Below are positions 9,356 to 18,198 of a DNA stretch of 64,000 nt, one piece after another. The notes below the pieces were generated by a model. The model made no database searches, was not told the DNA's origin, and saw only the letters and a program-made list of their open reading frames with translations. Numbering within the stretch: position 1 is the first letter of the stretch; the number at the start of each line of letters is the position of its first letter. The stretch is from a bacterium Scap17 (GTDB lineage Bacteria; Pseudomonadota; Gammaproteobacteria; Pseudomonadales; Halomonadaceae), in NCBI GenBank assembly GCA_013376735.1, contig VINJ01000001.1, forward strand, positions 1,488,001 to 1,552,000, in the 5' to 3' direction. The position numbers and the translations under genes were made by a program.

Positions 9356-10519
9356 TCAGCAGCGACCCTCGCAATTGGCAGGCTTGTCGTTGGCGATGCG
9401 CCAGTCTTCCTCGTTGGCCAGCGTGGCCAGCGGCGACAGCATCGAGAAGTCGAACTCGGTGAGGCAGGTACCGCGTTGTACGCGCTTGGGCCAGTCATGA
9501 TTGGCCAGCGCCGAGCGACCGATGGCGACCAGGTCCGCGTGCTGCAGGGCGGCCTGGGCCTTCGCGACGCTGGCGACATTGCCATTGGTGATCAGCGTGA
9601 TGTCTGACTCCAGTGCCTTGCGTGATTGGTCGGCAAGCGCCGTCAGGCTGAGGCTGCGCTCACGCTCGTCGTCTGCCTCGGGGAAGGCGGGGGCATCGAC
9701 ATCACTGCCGGTCAGGTGCAGGAAATCCAGCCCAGCTTCCATTAGCTTGGCGAGGCGCTCGCGGGCCTCGTCAGGGCCGCCCTGCCAGGTGAGCTCAGGC
9801 TCGGTCACGGTGCCCTGGGAGAGGCGCATGCCGATGACGAAGTCGGCGCCGACCGCCTCACGCACGCTGCGGATGACCGCCAGTGGGAAGGCCAGACGTG
9901 CGATGGCGTCGCCGCCCCAGGCATCGTCACGCTGATTGAAGCGCTCACTGATGAACTGGTGGATCAGGTAGCCGTTGGCACCATGCAGCTCGATACCATC
10001 GAAGCCGGCTTCCTTGGCGCGACGGGCGCTGGTGGCAAAGCCGGCGATCGCGTCATGGATTTCCGCTTCGCTGATCTCGCGGGCCAGCGGGAAGGGGCCG
10101 GAGCCACCGTAGAAGCTGAGCATCTCGCCACTGGCGCGGCTCTCGGAGGGGGCGACGACCTCGTCCTTGAAGCGGTTGTGCTGGGTCTGGGCGCCGGCAT
10201 GCATCAGCTGGGCGATGAGGCGCCCACCTTGTTGATGCACGGCGTCGACCACCGGGCGCCAGCTGTCCTGCTGCGCCTGGTTGGCCAGCCCCGGCTGGTT
10301 GGCGTAGCCCTGGCTGAAGGCTTCATCGGTGTAGATGCCTTCGGTGATCAGCAGCGAGAAGTTGCCCCGCGCAAAATCGCGATAGTAATCGACCATGTCA
10401 AAGTGCACCTGGCCGTCATCCTGCGCGCTGGTGCGCGTCATCGGGGCGAGCACCAGGCGATTGTCGAGCTCCAGCCCGGCGAAGGCATGGGGGGTGAACA
10501 GTGCGGTGGTGTCTGTCAT
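9356..10519 (-). CDS. Old Yellow Enzyme family NADH:flavin oxidoreductase
   Basis: A 387-residue FMN-dependent TIM-barrel enzyme. It shows the N-terminal LVLAPMTRT, the substrate-binding segment IELHGANGYLIHQF (an HGAN variant of the usual H-x-x-N pair), RFNQRDDAWGG, and the phosphate-binding C-terminal part LITNGN...VAIGRSALANHDWPKR. The family reduces activated alkenes, quinones, nitro compounds and similar electrophiles. No linked regulator is present. A loose palindrome about 220 bases upstream could be an operator. It ends facing the glycan operon across a shared terminator. Confidence 0.9.
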   Translation of the reverse strand: MTDTTALFTPHAFAGLELDNRLVLAPMTRTSAQDDGQVHFDMVDYYRDFARGNFSLLITEGIYTDEAFSQGYANQPGLANQAQQDSWRPVVDAVHQQGGRLIAQLMHAGAQTQHNRFKDEVVAPSESRASGEMLSFYGGSGPFPLAREISEAEIHDAIAGFATSARRAKEAGFDGIELHGANGYLIHQFISERFNQRDDAWGGDAIARLAFPLAVIRSVREAVGADFVIGMRLSQGTVTEPELTWQGGPDEARERLAKLMEAGLDFLHLTGSDVDAPAFPEADDERERSLSLTALADQSRKALESDITLITNGNVASVAKAQAALQHADLVAIGRSALANHDWPKRVQRGTCLTEFDFSMLSPLATLANEEDWRIANDKPANCEGRC

Positions 10520-10918
10520 CTAGTACGTCTCCCGCGGAAAGCATTCCGCTGTCGTATCCGGTCGTAGGCCCTGAGCAACTGCGTGCACGAAGAGGTGAAG
10601 ATCGACGCAGTGCGGTGGCCTGAATGAATGATCGACGGATCATCTGTATGCCCTATATCGTGCCTGCCGCACCTGGGGGTCACAAGCCGGAACGCTGGAA
10701 GGAGAGTGTTGTCGTTTTGACAACCTGTGCATGTAATTGACTGAATTTGCGAGATTTTTTCTCAAACAATTCAGGGTTGCTGCATGAAGTGGCAACGCAG
10801 TGCTGCTTTCCATGCACATAAGCATATGCGCGCAACGACGCAGGCCCCGCTACCGTGGGTTGCGGGGCCTGCGTCTTGAGCGCCAATCGTGCCTATGGCG
10901 AGTGCTCCGTGCTGATGA
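10520..10918. other. Intergenic region with hairpins
   Basis: This 399-base stretch separates the start of the OYE gene from the end of the secreted-protein gene; both are on the minus strand. It holds an imperfect 34-base palindrome at 10741-10774 (CTGAATT arms around an AT-rich centre) that could be an operator, and a strong GC hairpin at 10838-10874. No coding region is supported. Confidence 0.6.
10838..10874 (-). terminator. Hairpin, probable terminator of the secreted-protein gene
   Basis: A 13-base perfect stem (ACGCAGGCCCCGC and GCGGGGCCTGCGT) lies 45 bases after the stop of the minus-strand gene ending at 10919. The T-run is poor on both strands, so it is either a weak intrinsic terminator or an RNA-stabilising hairpin. 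Confidence 0.6.
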
Positions 10919-11416
10919 TCACTTGCCGTCGCACTGGGCGTTCTGCTTGCTGCTACCGGAGGGCGGGCAGCCGAACCAGTTCTCGGTCGGCTTGGCCTGG
11001 CCCGTGTTGGCGTGGCGGCCGCCCTGGCTGCCGATCTTGCCGCCATCGAGGCTTTTCTGTACCTGGTGCGTGGCGTTGTCCTTGGCTTGCTGCCGTGCCT
11101 CGGGCTGTTCGTTCTGTTGATAGTGCGCGCCGTTGTCAGCTGCGCCGTCTGCGGTGCGCTTCGAGTGGCTGGGCGTTGGCTGGCCCTGCGAGGAATGCTG
11201 GGAAGAGGCCGCGCCGCTGGTCCCTGTCTCGGTGTTCATCTCGTCGAAGGCCTGAGCCGGGGAGAGGCCCAGCAGGCCCAGCATCACTGCGGCGGCGCCG
11301 ATGCCACGGCGCAGGCGGGTGCTCGCGGTAGGTCGCTTGCCTAAGAGCAGATCAGTGCGCAGGCGATGGAGAGAGGCATTGTCGTCAGTGATGGCTGTCG
11401 AGGTTCTGTAGAACAT
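10919..11416 (-). CDS. Small secreted protein of unknown function
   Basis: I do not recognise a family. The ATG at 11416 (MFYRTSTAIT) is preferred over the longer frame starting at 11539, because AAGGAG lies ten bases upstream. It also gives a plausible export signal: basic residues LRRG, then a hydrophobic stretch ending SPAQA, with cleavage likely before FDEMN. The mature part, about 110 residues, is rich in Gln, Ser, Gly, His and Asn and looks disordered. It ends with a cysteine pair (FGCPPSGSSKQNAQC) that could form a disulfide. A periplasmic or extracellular location is inferred. Confidence 0.65.
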   Translation of the reverse strand: MFYRTSTAITDDNASLHRLRTDLLLGKRPTASTRLRRGIGAAAVMLGLLGLSPAQAFDEMNTETGTSGAASSQHSSQGQPTPSHSKRTADGAADNGAHYQQNEQPEARQQAKDNATHQVQKSLDGGKIGSQGGRHANTGQAKPTENWFGCPPSGSSKQNAQCDGK

Positions 11417-11835
11417 GATGAGGGGACTCCTTGCGGGTCTGGCTGCCGGTGTCGGCAGCCGCGCGGGTGAGGGATTCACCGGCGACGCATGAGGTGTCGG
11501 CAATGCTGCGCTCTCTTGCGAGTGCGCGCTGCCAGACATGAGAGGATGATGTGAGTGACTGTAACTCGGCGTTGCGCGCCGGGTAATCGATGGAACAGTT
11601 ATCGGGGCATACCAAGGGAATTCAACTCTTGTTCAATAATTGGCCGTGGCGACGGGCGCACTCGTCGGGGTGGGTGGCATGTCTTGCTCACTCGAGTGAG
11701 GCGCAGCCGGCACGCGATCGATCAGACACTTGTGATGGCAAAAGGGCAGACGCCCCTTGAAGTCATGGCGTGCCATGACAATGTGGGAGGGACAGGGCAA
11801 CGGCCCTGAGTGTTCACCCAGTCAAGGAGACAGGC
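11417..11835. other. Divergent intergenic region
   Basis: These 419 bases lie between the divergently transcribed secreted-protein gene and the OsmC gene and must hold both promoters. Ribosome-binding sites are visible at each end (AAGGAG before 11416 on the minus strand and before 11836 on the plus strand). I see no further coding region or strong palindrome. Confidence 0.6.
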
Positions 11836-12267
11836 ATGACGATCAAGAAAACCGGTTCCGCGCATTGGGAAGGTAGCGTCAAGCAGGGTAAAGGCACTGT
11901 CAGCAGTGAAAGTGGTGCGCTCAAGGATCAGCCTTACGGCTTCAATACGCGCTTTGAAGATGGCGCTGGCACCAACCCCGAAGAGCTGATCGGGGCGGCC
12001 CACGCCAGCTGCTTCTCGATGGCACTCTCGATGATGCTGGGCGAGGCGGGGCATGAGCCCAAGGCCATCGATACCACCGCCACCGTCCATCTGGACAAGG
12101 AAGACAGCGGCTTCAGCGTGACGAAGATAGCCCTGGTGACCAAGGCCGATGTGCCGGGCATCAGCGAGGCAGATTTCCAGTCCACCGCCGAGAAGGCCAA
12201 GGGCGGCTGCCCGATCTCCAAGTTGTTCACCGCCGAGATCTCGCTGGAAGCCTCGCTGGTCAACTGA
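11836..12267 (+). CDS. osmC: OsmC/Ohr-family organic hydroperoxide reductase
   Basis: A 143-residue protein with the two redox cysteines of the family, in HASCFSMALS (about residue 60) and GGCPISK (about residue 125), plus the N-terminal WEGSVKQGKG strand. The form with HASC and the motif order match OsmC more than Ohr. These cytoplasmic thiol peroxidases reduce organic hydroperoxides and are often induced by osmotic or oxidative stress. AAGGAG lies seven bases before the ATG. A perfect bidirectional terminator follows. Confidence 0.9.
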   Translation: MTIKKTGSAHWEGSVKQGKGTVSSESGALKDQPYGFNTRFEDGAGTNPEELIGAAHASCFSMALSMMLGEAGHEPKAIDTTATVHLDKEDSGFSVTKIALVTKADVPGISEADFQSTAEKAKGGCPISKLFTAEISLEASLVN

Positions 12268-12372
12268 GGCGTCGCCTGCAGGCGAGCCGTTGCAGATGAA
12301 CAGCCCTCAGGCGCTGATCACGACGACAATGACTCGCGTGACCGCAGGCATCATCTCTGCGATGCGAGCATG

Positions 12373-12399
12373 AAAAACCGCCCCTCGGGGCGGTTTTTT
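12373..12399 (+). terminator. Bidirectional terminator after osmC
   Basis: AAAAACCGCCCC and GGGGCGGTTTTTT form a 12-base stem with a two-base loop. It has A and T runs on both flanks, so it can stop both osmC and the convergent YihY-family gene. Confidence 0.92.
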
Positions 12400-12434
12400 C
12401 GTTGTGCGCGCGGTGAGCTTTCCCAGCGCGTGTA

Positions 12435-13499
12435 CTAGCGCTTGTCTGAGCCGCTTTCAGAACCGTTTGCTGACTCGCTTTCTGCCCCCTTGCCTGACCT
12501 CCTGTCTGGGCTCATTTCCATTGCCTCATCCTCGCTGATCTCGCCGGCATGCTGCATGGCATTGCGGCGCGACTGCAGCCGCGTCAGTGGCTTGCGATCC
12601 GGCGTGCAATACCAGCGAATGTTCTCGCGTGAGCATTGCTCCAGCTCGGCGATCACCTGGGCGCCGAGCAGCAGGATCACGGCGCCGATCTCCAGCCCCA
12701 GCAGCAGCACGATCAGCGTCGCCAGCGAGCCGTAGACGGCACCGACGAAGGACAGGTGGGTGAAGTACCAGCTCAAGGCGAGGCGTGTCAGCTCCCACAG
12801 GGTGGCCGCGACCAGACCCCCGACCAGCGCGCGGCGGGTCGAGACGCGGGTCTGGGGCAGTATCTTGTAGATGGCGCTGAACAGCCCGAACATGCCAACG
12901 ATGCTGATCAGATAGATCACCTCGCTGCCGGCATCGCCCAGGGTCAGCTCGATGCCGGTCAGCAGCGTCAGGGCATCATTCATCGCCGAGGCCAGCGCCA
13001 CCAGCAGGGTCAGCGCCAGCAGGCCCGCGCCCAGCACCATCACGAAGGCGTAGGGCAGCAGGGCGGAAATCCACGCGCTGCGCTTACGAATCACTGGATG
13101 CTGATGGAAGATCAGCGCAATGGCGTCTTCCAGCATGCGAAAGGCCAGCCCGGCGAAGAACAGCAAGCCGCCCATGCCGATCCAGCTGATCACCTCGCGA
13201 TTGGCCAGCAGCTTGCGCACCGCGTCCAGCAGGATATCTTCCTGGCCCGGCCCCAGATGCTGGACCTGAATGGCGATGATGCTCATCAGGCGAGTTTCAT
13301 CCACCAGGTGCGTCAGCAGCACGCAGAGCAAGGCGAACAGCGGCACGCTGGACAGCAGGATGTTGTAACCGACGCCCCCGGCCAGCAGCACGCCACGGTT
13401 GGCGATGAACTGTCCGATGACGCGCAGGGCGAAGGCCAGCAGGCGCGGCAGAAAGCGCAACAGGCGGCTGCTCACGGAGTCTGCAGCAGGGTCTGGCAT
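12435..13499 (-). CDS. YihY/BrkB-family inner membrane protein
   Basis: The protein has the family N-terminal pattern ALRVIGQFIANRGVLLAGGVGYNILLSSVPL followed by several membrane helices and a charged, Ser/Glu-rich C-terminal tail. The family was once misnamed ribonuclease BN; its function is still unclear, with transport or virulence roles proposed. The ATG at 13499 is chosen because GAGGA lies nine bases upstream. The longer start at 13538 has no recognisable ribosome-binding site. Length is about 354 residues. The C-terminal tail after VLTREHSL-type sequence is hydrophilic and probably cytoplasmic. Confidence 0.88.
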   Translation of the reverse strand: MPDPAADSVSSRLLRFLPRLLAFALRVIGQFIANRGVLLAGGVGYNILLSSVPLFALLCVLLTHLVDETRLMSIIAIQVQHLGPGQEDILLDAVRKLLANREVISWIGMGGLLFFAGLAFRMLEDAIALIFHQHPVIRKRSAWISALLPYAFVMVLGAGLLALTLLVALASAMNDALTLLTGIELTLGDAGSEVIYLISIVGMFGLFSAIYKILPQTRVSTRRALVGGLVAATLWELTRLALSWYFTHLSFVGAVYGSLATLIVLLLGLEIGAVILLLGAQVIAELEQCSRENIRWYCTPDRKPLTRLQSRRNAMQHAGEISEDEAMEMSPDRRSGKGAESESANGSESGSDKR

Positions 13500-13546
13500 G
13501 GCTGGGCATCCTCGCGTTGGTTCGTGATGTCGGTTCAAGGGGGATA

Positions 13547-14497
13547 TCAGCCGCGCTGCCGAGCGCGATGCTGGAAGAACGTCGAGGCGGTATAGAGCGC
13601 CAGACCGCTCCAGATCAGCACGAAAGTGATCAGCATCGTCGGATGCAGGGTTTCCTTGAAGATCAGCAGCGCGATCAGAAACTGCATGGTCGGGTTGATG
13701 TACATCAGAAAGCCCACCGTGGCGAGTCGCAGGCGACGCGCCGCACCGGCAAAGGCGAGCAGCGGCAGCGCGGTGAGCACGCCGCTGGACATCATCAGCA
13801 CGCTGGCGGGTAGTTCAAGCGGGCCGACATCGCTGGCCGTGAAGTGCGATTCGCCCGAGAACCACTGGCCGCCGATCAGCAGTAGCGCGAGTGGCGCGAG
13901 CATCATCGTCTCGACCAGCAGGCCCGACAGGCCATCCAGCGCGATGCGCTTTCTGAGCAGCCCGTAGGTGCCGAAGGTCACAGCCAGCGAGAGCGTGATC
14001 CACGGCAGTTCCGTCAGGCCGACCAGCTGCAGGCTCAGGCCGAGGATGGCCAGCCCCAGCGCGAACAGCTGCACGCGCGACAGGCGTTCCTTCAGGAACA
14101 GCATGCCCAGCCCGACATTGACCAGCGGCGTCATGAAGTAACCCAAGCTTGCCTGCAGTACCTCATGCACCTCTACCGCGTGGATGTAGATGCCCCAGTT
14201 GAGCGCGATCAGGATCGAGCAGGCCAGCACAGGCACAAGCTTGCGGGGTTCGGCGAAGGCAGCGCGCACCGGTGACCAGCGCCGGATGACGCTGATCAGC
14301 AGCACCATGAACACGCAGCTCCACAGGATGCGGTGCAGCAGCACTTCCCAGGCGGGAATGCCCTCGAACAGCGCGAAGTAGAGCGGAAAACAGCCCCACA
14401 TCACATAGGCGCCCAGTCCGAAGCCGACGCCCTTGGCGCTCTCGCGGCGTGCCTTGGCCAGACTCTCGACAGAGGGGCTTGTCTGCTCCCGCCTCAT
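13547..14497 (-). CDS. rarD: RarD-type EamA/DMT transporter
   Basis: A 316-residue ten-helix membrane protein of the drug/metabolite transporter superfamily. It carries RarD signatures: KGVGFGLGAYVMWGCFPLYF near the start, LLHRILWS, and LNWGIYIHAVEVHEVLQASLGYFMTPLVNV. RarD proteins are named for chloramphenicol sensitivity, but their substrate is not established. The gene overlaps the upstream DUF1904 gene by four bases (ATGA on the minus strand), so they are translationally coupled. Confidence 0.92.
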   Translation of the reverse strand: MRREQTSPSVESLAKARRESAKGVGFGLGAYVMWGCFPLYFALFEGIPAWEVLLHRILWSCVFMVLLISVIRRWSPVRAAFAEPRKLVPVLACSILIALNWGIYIHAVEVHEVLQASLGYFMTPLVNVGLGMLFLKERLSRVQLFALGLAILGLSLQLVGLTELPWITLSLAVTFGTYGLLRKRIALDGLSGLLVETMMLAPLALLLIGGQWFSGESHFTASDVGPLELPASVLMMSSGVLTALPLLAFAGAARRLRLATVGFLMYINPTMQFLIALLIFKETLHPTMLITFVLIWSGLALYTASTFFQHRARQRG

Positions 14498-14871
14498 GCG
14501 GAGTCGCTCGAACCATCCTGCGCCAGCGGTTTGCCTGCGATCTGCGCCAGCGGTTTACCTGCGATGTAGTAGCCCGACGGTTCAAGCGCGATGAAGAAGC
14601 TTTCGGCCTCTGGGTAGCCGGCCTCGTTCATGGCCTGCGCGATGGACTGGGCGCACAGATCGCGCACCTGTTTGCCACGTTCGAACCACAGCACCTCGAC
14701 GAAGGGGAAGGCATCGACGAGCTGACCATCGAACACATACTGGGTGGTGATGCACTCCAGCGTGAATTCGTCGCGCGCGGTGGCGGTCGCTTCGCTCAGC
14801 TGATCGATCAGTGCGCGCGAGACAGGGGCAAGACGGGCAGGCGTGACACCGTGGAAGCGAAGCTGAGGCAT
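14494..14871 (-). CDS. DUF1904-family protein with duplicated C-terminal octapeptide
   Basis: The 125-residue protein matches the DUF1904 family: it begins MPQLRFHG, has the EFTLECITTQYVFDG core and ends in FFIALEPSGYYI. The family is small and uncharacterised; a tautomerase-like fold has been suggested. The C-terminus holds a perfect octapeptide duplication, IAGKPLAQ twice, from a 24-base tandem repeat. It overlaps rarD by ATGA and probably forms a two-gene operon with it. Confidence 0.8.
   Translation of the reverse strand: MPQLRFHGVTPARLAPVSRALIDQLSEATATARDEFTLECITTQYVFDGQLVDAFPFVEVLWFERGKQVRDLCAQSIAQAMNEAGYPEAESFFIALEPSGYYIAGKPLAQIAGKPLAQDGSSDSA
14519..14566. repeat. 24-base tandem duplication inside the DUF1904 gene
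   Basis: Two adjacent 24-base units at 14519-14542 and 14543-14566 differ at only two positions. They encode the repeated octapeptide near the C-terminus of the DUF1904 protein without breaking the frame. Confidence 0.9.
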
Positions 14872-15201
14872 GAAGCTCTCCTGTGAGTCGGGATGGGGAG
14901 GGGGCGAGCAAGCTCGCGGTGAACTGACGCCGCCGCAACCTGGTGTGGTGGCCTTGCGTTCATCGCCAATATATCACTGGCTTCTGATGCTCACACCCGC
15001 CGCCAGGGATTCGTGTGCGTGATGAGCGCTACGGCGATGACAGATCATGCTTTGCCTCTCACATCTGATCGCCACAGACGGTAGAATGAGCGCTTTCAAG
15101 GCGTGGCATGACCAGTGGCAGGGTGGGCAAGGCTCACGCCGACGCGCATCCGCCGGTCGCCACTCAAGCGCCCATTCAGTCAGCAGGGAGGCACGACGAC
15201 C
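14872..15201. other. Divergent intergenic region
   Basis: This 330-base region separates the divergent DUF1904-rarD and omega-amidase-rsuA pairs. It must hold both promoters. I saw no convincing palindrome or coding region in it. Confidence 0.5.
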
Positions 15202-16116
15202 ATGACGACACAGCCACAGGCGACTTCCCCACAAGCGAGTGCTGGCGATGCCTCGCGAGGGGCGACATTGCGTGTCAGCCTGGTGCAGACGGACCTGCGC
15301 TGGGAAGACCCGGCGGAGAACTGCCGTCTGCTCGGCGAGCAGCTGGATGCCGCTGGCCTGGTCTTGGGCGCCGATGGCCGCAATGTCGCAACCGATCTGA
15401 TCGTGCTGCCCGAGATGTTCGCCACCGGCTTCACCATGAATTCGCGTGAGATGGCGCAGCCGATGGAGTCCAGCGAGAGCGTCGACTGGCTCAAGGCGCA
15501 GGCCATCACCCGTGGTTGCGTGATGACCGGCAGCATCGCGGTGCTGGATGACGGCGAGTGTTACAACCGCATGCTGTGGGCCACGCCCGACGGTGAGGTG
15601 TCGCATTACGACAAGCGCCATCTGTTCCGCATGGCCGGTGAGCATGAGCGTTATGGCATGGGTTATGAGCGGGTGCTGGTCGAGCTCAACGGCTTTCGGA
15701 TCCAGCTCTCTGTCTGCTATGACCTGCGCTTCCCGACCTGGCTGCGTCAGCGTCCCGTCATCGGTGGCGTGAGTGCTGCCGAGACCGCCGCCGACAGCGC
15801 CTTTGAATATGACCTGCTGCTGTGCGTGGCCAACTGGCCGGGCGTACGGCGTCATCCCTGGCGCACGCTGCTGCAGGCGCGCGCCATCGAGAATCTGGCC
15901 TATGTGGTGGGCGTCAACCGTGTGGGTGACGACGCCAACGGGCTGCACTATACCGGCGACTCCATGGTCTGCGACTTCAAGGGCGAGCCCATCCTCGACC
16001 CCGCGCCAGACCAGCCCTTCATCGAGACCGTGACGCTTGAACGCGGCGCGCTCGACGAGTTTCGAACCAAGTTTCCGGCGTGGATGGACGCCGATCATTT
16101 CACTCTGGAGGCCTGA
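15202..16116 (+). CDS. Omega-amidase YafV-type carbon-nitrogen hydrolase
   Basis: A nitrilase-superfamily amidase with the full Glu-Lys-Cys triad: Glu in VLPEMFATGF, Lys in YDKRHLFRMAGE, and Cys in LSVCYDLRFPTW. The RMAGEHERYGMG segment and the late AIENLAYVVGVNRVG match YafV/omega-amidase, which hydrolyses alpha-ketoglutaramate or alpha-ketosuccinamate as metabolite repair. The ATG at 15202 has GGGAGG ten bases upstream; the open frame back to 15115 adds an unconserved leader. The product is about 304 residues. A Gly/Ser-rich insert (VIGGVSAAETAADSA) makes it slightly longer than usual. Its stop overlaps the rsuA start. Confidence 0.88.
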   Translation: MTTQPQATSPQASAGDASRGATLRVSLVQTDLRWEDPAENCRLLGEQLDAAGLVLGADGRNVATDLIVLPEMFATGFTMNSREMAQPMESSESVDWLKAQAITRGCVMTGSIAVLDDGECYNRMLWATPDGEVSHYDKRHLFRMAGEHERYGMGYERVLVELNGFRIQLSVCYDLRFPTWLRQRPVIGGVSAAETAADSAFEYDLLLCVANWPGVRRHPWRTLLQARAIENLAYVVGVNRVGDDANGLHYTGDSMVCDFKGEPILDPAPDQPFIETVTLERGALDEFRTKFPAWMDADHFTLEA

Positions 16117-16817
16117 TGCGCCTGGACAAATTCCTTACCGAAACCACGGATCTCAGCCGTAGCGATGCCAAGAAGGTCGTGCACCGCGGCGATGTCACCG
16201 TGGATGGTGAGGTAGTCAAGAACACCGCGAGCGCCGTCAAGGACGGCATGCGCGTCGAATGGAATGGCGAGCACCTGGAGCTGATGGGGCTGCGCTATCT
16301 GATGCTGTACAAGCCGGCCAATGTGGAATGCACCAGCAAGCCGGGCCTCTATGAGCGCGCGCATGACCTGATCGATCTGCCCAATGTCGAGCGCCTGAGC
16401 ATCGTTGGGCGTCTCGATGTCGACACCACCGGCCTGGTGCTGATGACGGATGACGGCCAGTGGAACCATCGTGTCACCTCGCCCAAGAAGGCCTGTGCCA
16501 AGCGCTATCGCGTCACCCTGGCGCGCCCGCTGGAAGGCGATGAGCTGGCGCGCGCCGTGGAGGACTTCGAGCACGGCCTGATGCTGGATGGGGAAGAGAA
16601 GCCGACGCGTCCGGCGCGTCTCGAGATGGAAACCGCCACCGTGGGTCTGCTGTGGATCACCGAAGGCCGTTATCACCAGGTGAAGCGCATGTTCGCGGCC
16701 ATCGGCAATCACGTCGAAGCCCTGCATCGCGAAGCCATCGGGGCTGTCGAGCTGGACCCGGAGCTGGAGCCGGGCGAATGCCGTTTCCTGCGTCCGGAAG
16801 AGATCGCCAGCTTCTGA
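16116..16817 (+). CDS. rsuA: 16S rRNA pseudouridine(516) synthase
   Basis: This RsuA-family protein has the S4 RNA-binding domain at residues 1-60 (MRLDKFLTET...RSDAKKVVHRGDVTVDG) and the catalytic motif GRLDVDTTGLVLMTDDG with the essential Asp. It continues into EGRYHQVKRMFA, as expected. It isomerises U516 of 16S rRNA. The ATG at 16116 overlaps the stop of the omega-amidase gene (TGATG). Length 233 residues is normal. Confidence 0.92.
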   Translation: MRLDKFLTETTDLSRSDAKKVVHRGDVTVDGEVVKNTASAVKDGMRVEWNGEHLELMGLRYLMLYKPANVECTSKPGLYERAHDLIDLPNVERLSIVGRLDVDTTGLVLMTDDGQWNHRVTSPKKACAKRYRVTLARPLEGDELARAVEDFEHGLMLDGEEKPTRPARLEMETATVGLLWITEGRYHQVKRMFAAIGNHVEALHREAIGAVELDPELEPGECRFLRPEEIASF

Positions 16818-16852
16818 TCGTTGGCTTCTGATGCATCAGCGCATGCATCATC

Positions 16853-16891
16853 AAAAGCCCCTGTCATTTTCACGAATGGCGGGGGCTTTTT
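16853..16891 (+). terminator. Terminator after rsuA
   Basis: AAAAGCCCC pairs with GGGGGCTTTTT with further pairing of TCATT and AATGG around the loop. A T-run follows. It lies 35 bases after rsuA. Confidence 0.8.
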
Positions 16892-17095
16892 CGTGCGCGT
16901 CGTTGGCCGCCGTGTCTTGTATCGATCCAACGATCGCGCTTAAGGTAGCTGTTCGTCTGCTCGCATTGTGATTTCTTTGCGGGAAGCGCGTTTTGCAGAA
17001 GTGATGTTTATACAGAGGTCGCCTTCAATCAAACGCTTGTTTCCGGTATTTTCATGACAATGGCGTATCCATAACAACAACGAGGAAAATCCACT

Positions 17096-18103
17096 ATGTC
17101 GTCCCCCTTCACCAAGTCGTCTCCCTTTGCCAGATCCTCCCTGATGAAACCCCTGCCGCTGCGCATGGCGTTGGCGGGCAGTGGTCTGCTGCTGGCAACG
17201 CTGTCAGCGCCGGCGACTGCCGCGGAAGACGCCAGTGTCGTGTTCGCGGCGCCGCCGTGGCCGGGCGTGACCATGAAGACCGAGATTGCCTCCGAAATCT
17301 TCGAGGCGCTGGGCTATTCTCCCACCACCCGCCAACTGGGCGCGCAGATCACCTACGAAGGCATCTCGCTCGGTGAGGTCGATGTCTACCTGGCCGCCTG
17401 GTTGCCGGGGCAGAGCACCATGTACGATGCAGCGATGGCAAAGGACGCCATGGTCGACTTCGGCAATAACGTGAACGGTGCACGGGCCAATTTCGCCGTA
17501 CCGCGTTATGTGGCTGAAGCCGGTGTCACTTCACTGCATGATGTCGACAAGCCGGAATTTGCCGACAAGTTCGAAAAGACCATCTATTCCATCGAGATCG
17601 GCTCGGGTTCCAGTGAAATCGCCAACCGTGCCGTCGATGAGGATATCTATGGCCTCGGCGATTGGGACCTCAAGGAGTCTTCCACTGCCGGCATGCTTGG
17701 AACAGTCGCCAATGCCATCAAGCGTGATGAGTGGGTCATGTTCGTCGGCTGGACTCCGCACTGGATGGGCGTCGAATACGACATGGTCTTCCTCGATGAT
17801 CCAGAAGACCTGTGGGGGCCGGGCGGCGGCAAGAGTGACGTGAGAACTCTGGCCAACAAGAAATGGTCTGAAGCGCATCCCAATGCCTCCGTCTTCCTGG
17901 ATCAGATCTCCTTTACCTCCGAGGAGCAGAGTGAACTCATCTATGGCTATGGCAAGGAAGAGCGCCCGCAGGAAGAGGTGGCGGGAACATGGATGAAGGC
18001 CAATCCGGGCAAGGTCAAGGCCTGGCTGGATGGCGTGACCACCCGTGATGGCGAACCTGCCTGGCCGGCCGTCAAGGAGGCACTTGGCCTGCCGGAGGCA
18101 TGA
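17096..18103 (+). CDS. Glycine betaine/choline-type ABC transporter substrate-binding protein (orphan)
   Basis: A 335-residue periplasmic binding protein of the OpuAC/ProX superfamily. An unusually long basic leader is followed by a signal peptide (LRMALAGSGLLLATLSAPATAAE). The mature part has the quaternary-amine-binding features PPWPGVTMKTEIASEIFEALGY, WLPGQSTMYD and VGWTPHWMGVEYDMVFLDDP, where tryptophans form the aromatic box. GAGGA lies nine bases before the ATG at 17096; the internal Met at 17144 is an alternative start. No permease or ATPase gene is adjacent, so it must work with components encoded elsewhere. Betaine uptake fits a halophile. Confidence 0.87.
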   Translation: MSSPFTKSSPFARSSLMKPLPLRMALAGSGLLLATLSAPATAAEDASVVFAAPPWPGVTMKTEIASEIFEALGYSPTTRQLGAQITYEGISLGEVDVYLAAWLPGQSTMYDAAMAKDAMVDFGNNVNGARANFAVPRYVAEAGVTSLHDVDKPEFADKFEKTIYSIEIGSGSSEIANRAVDEDIYGLGDWDLKESSTAGMLGTVANAIKRDEWVMFVGWTPHWMGVEYDMVFLDDPEDLWGPGGGKSDVRTLANKKWSEAHPNASVFLDQISFTSEEQSELIYGYGKEERPQEEVAGTWMKANPGKVKAWLDGVTTRDGEPAWPAVKEALGLPEA

Positions 18104-18167
18104 TTGACAGCTTGAAAAGGTGCCGCTGATCTTTGCGGATGCAGCACCTTGAATATAGTGGTAAGAA

Positions 18168-18198
18168 CACGAAGCCCGCTCATTGAGCGGGCTTCGTG
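18168..18198 (+). terminator. Terminator after the betaine-binding protein gene
   Basis: CACGAAGCCCGCTCA and TGAGCGGGCTTCGTG pair almost perfectly around a tiny loop, followed by a short T-rich stretch. It lies about 65 bases after the stop. Confidence 0.8.

Noticed and set aside
12636-13595. A 319-codon plus-strand frame opposite the YihY-family gene
   Set aside because: Its Gln/His/Asp-rich composition is typical of an antisense frame, and the YihY protein is convincing.
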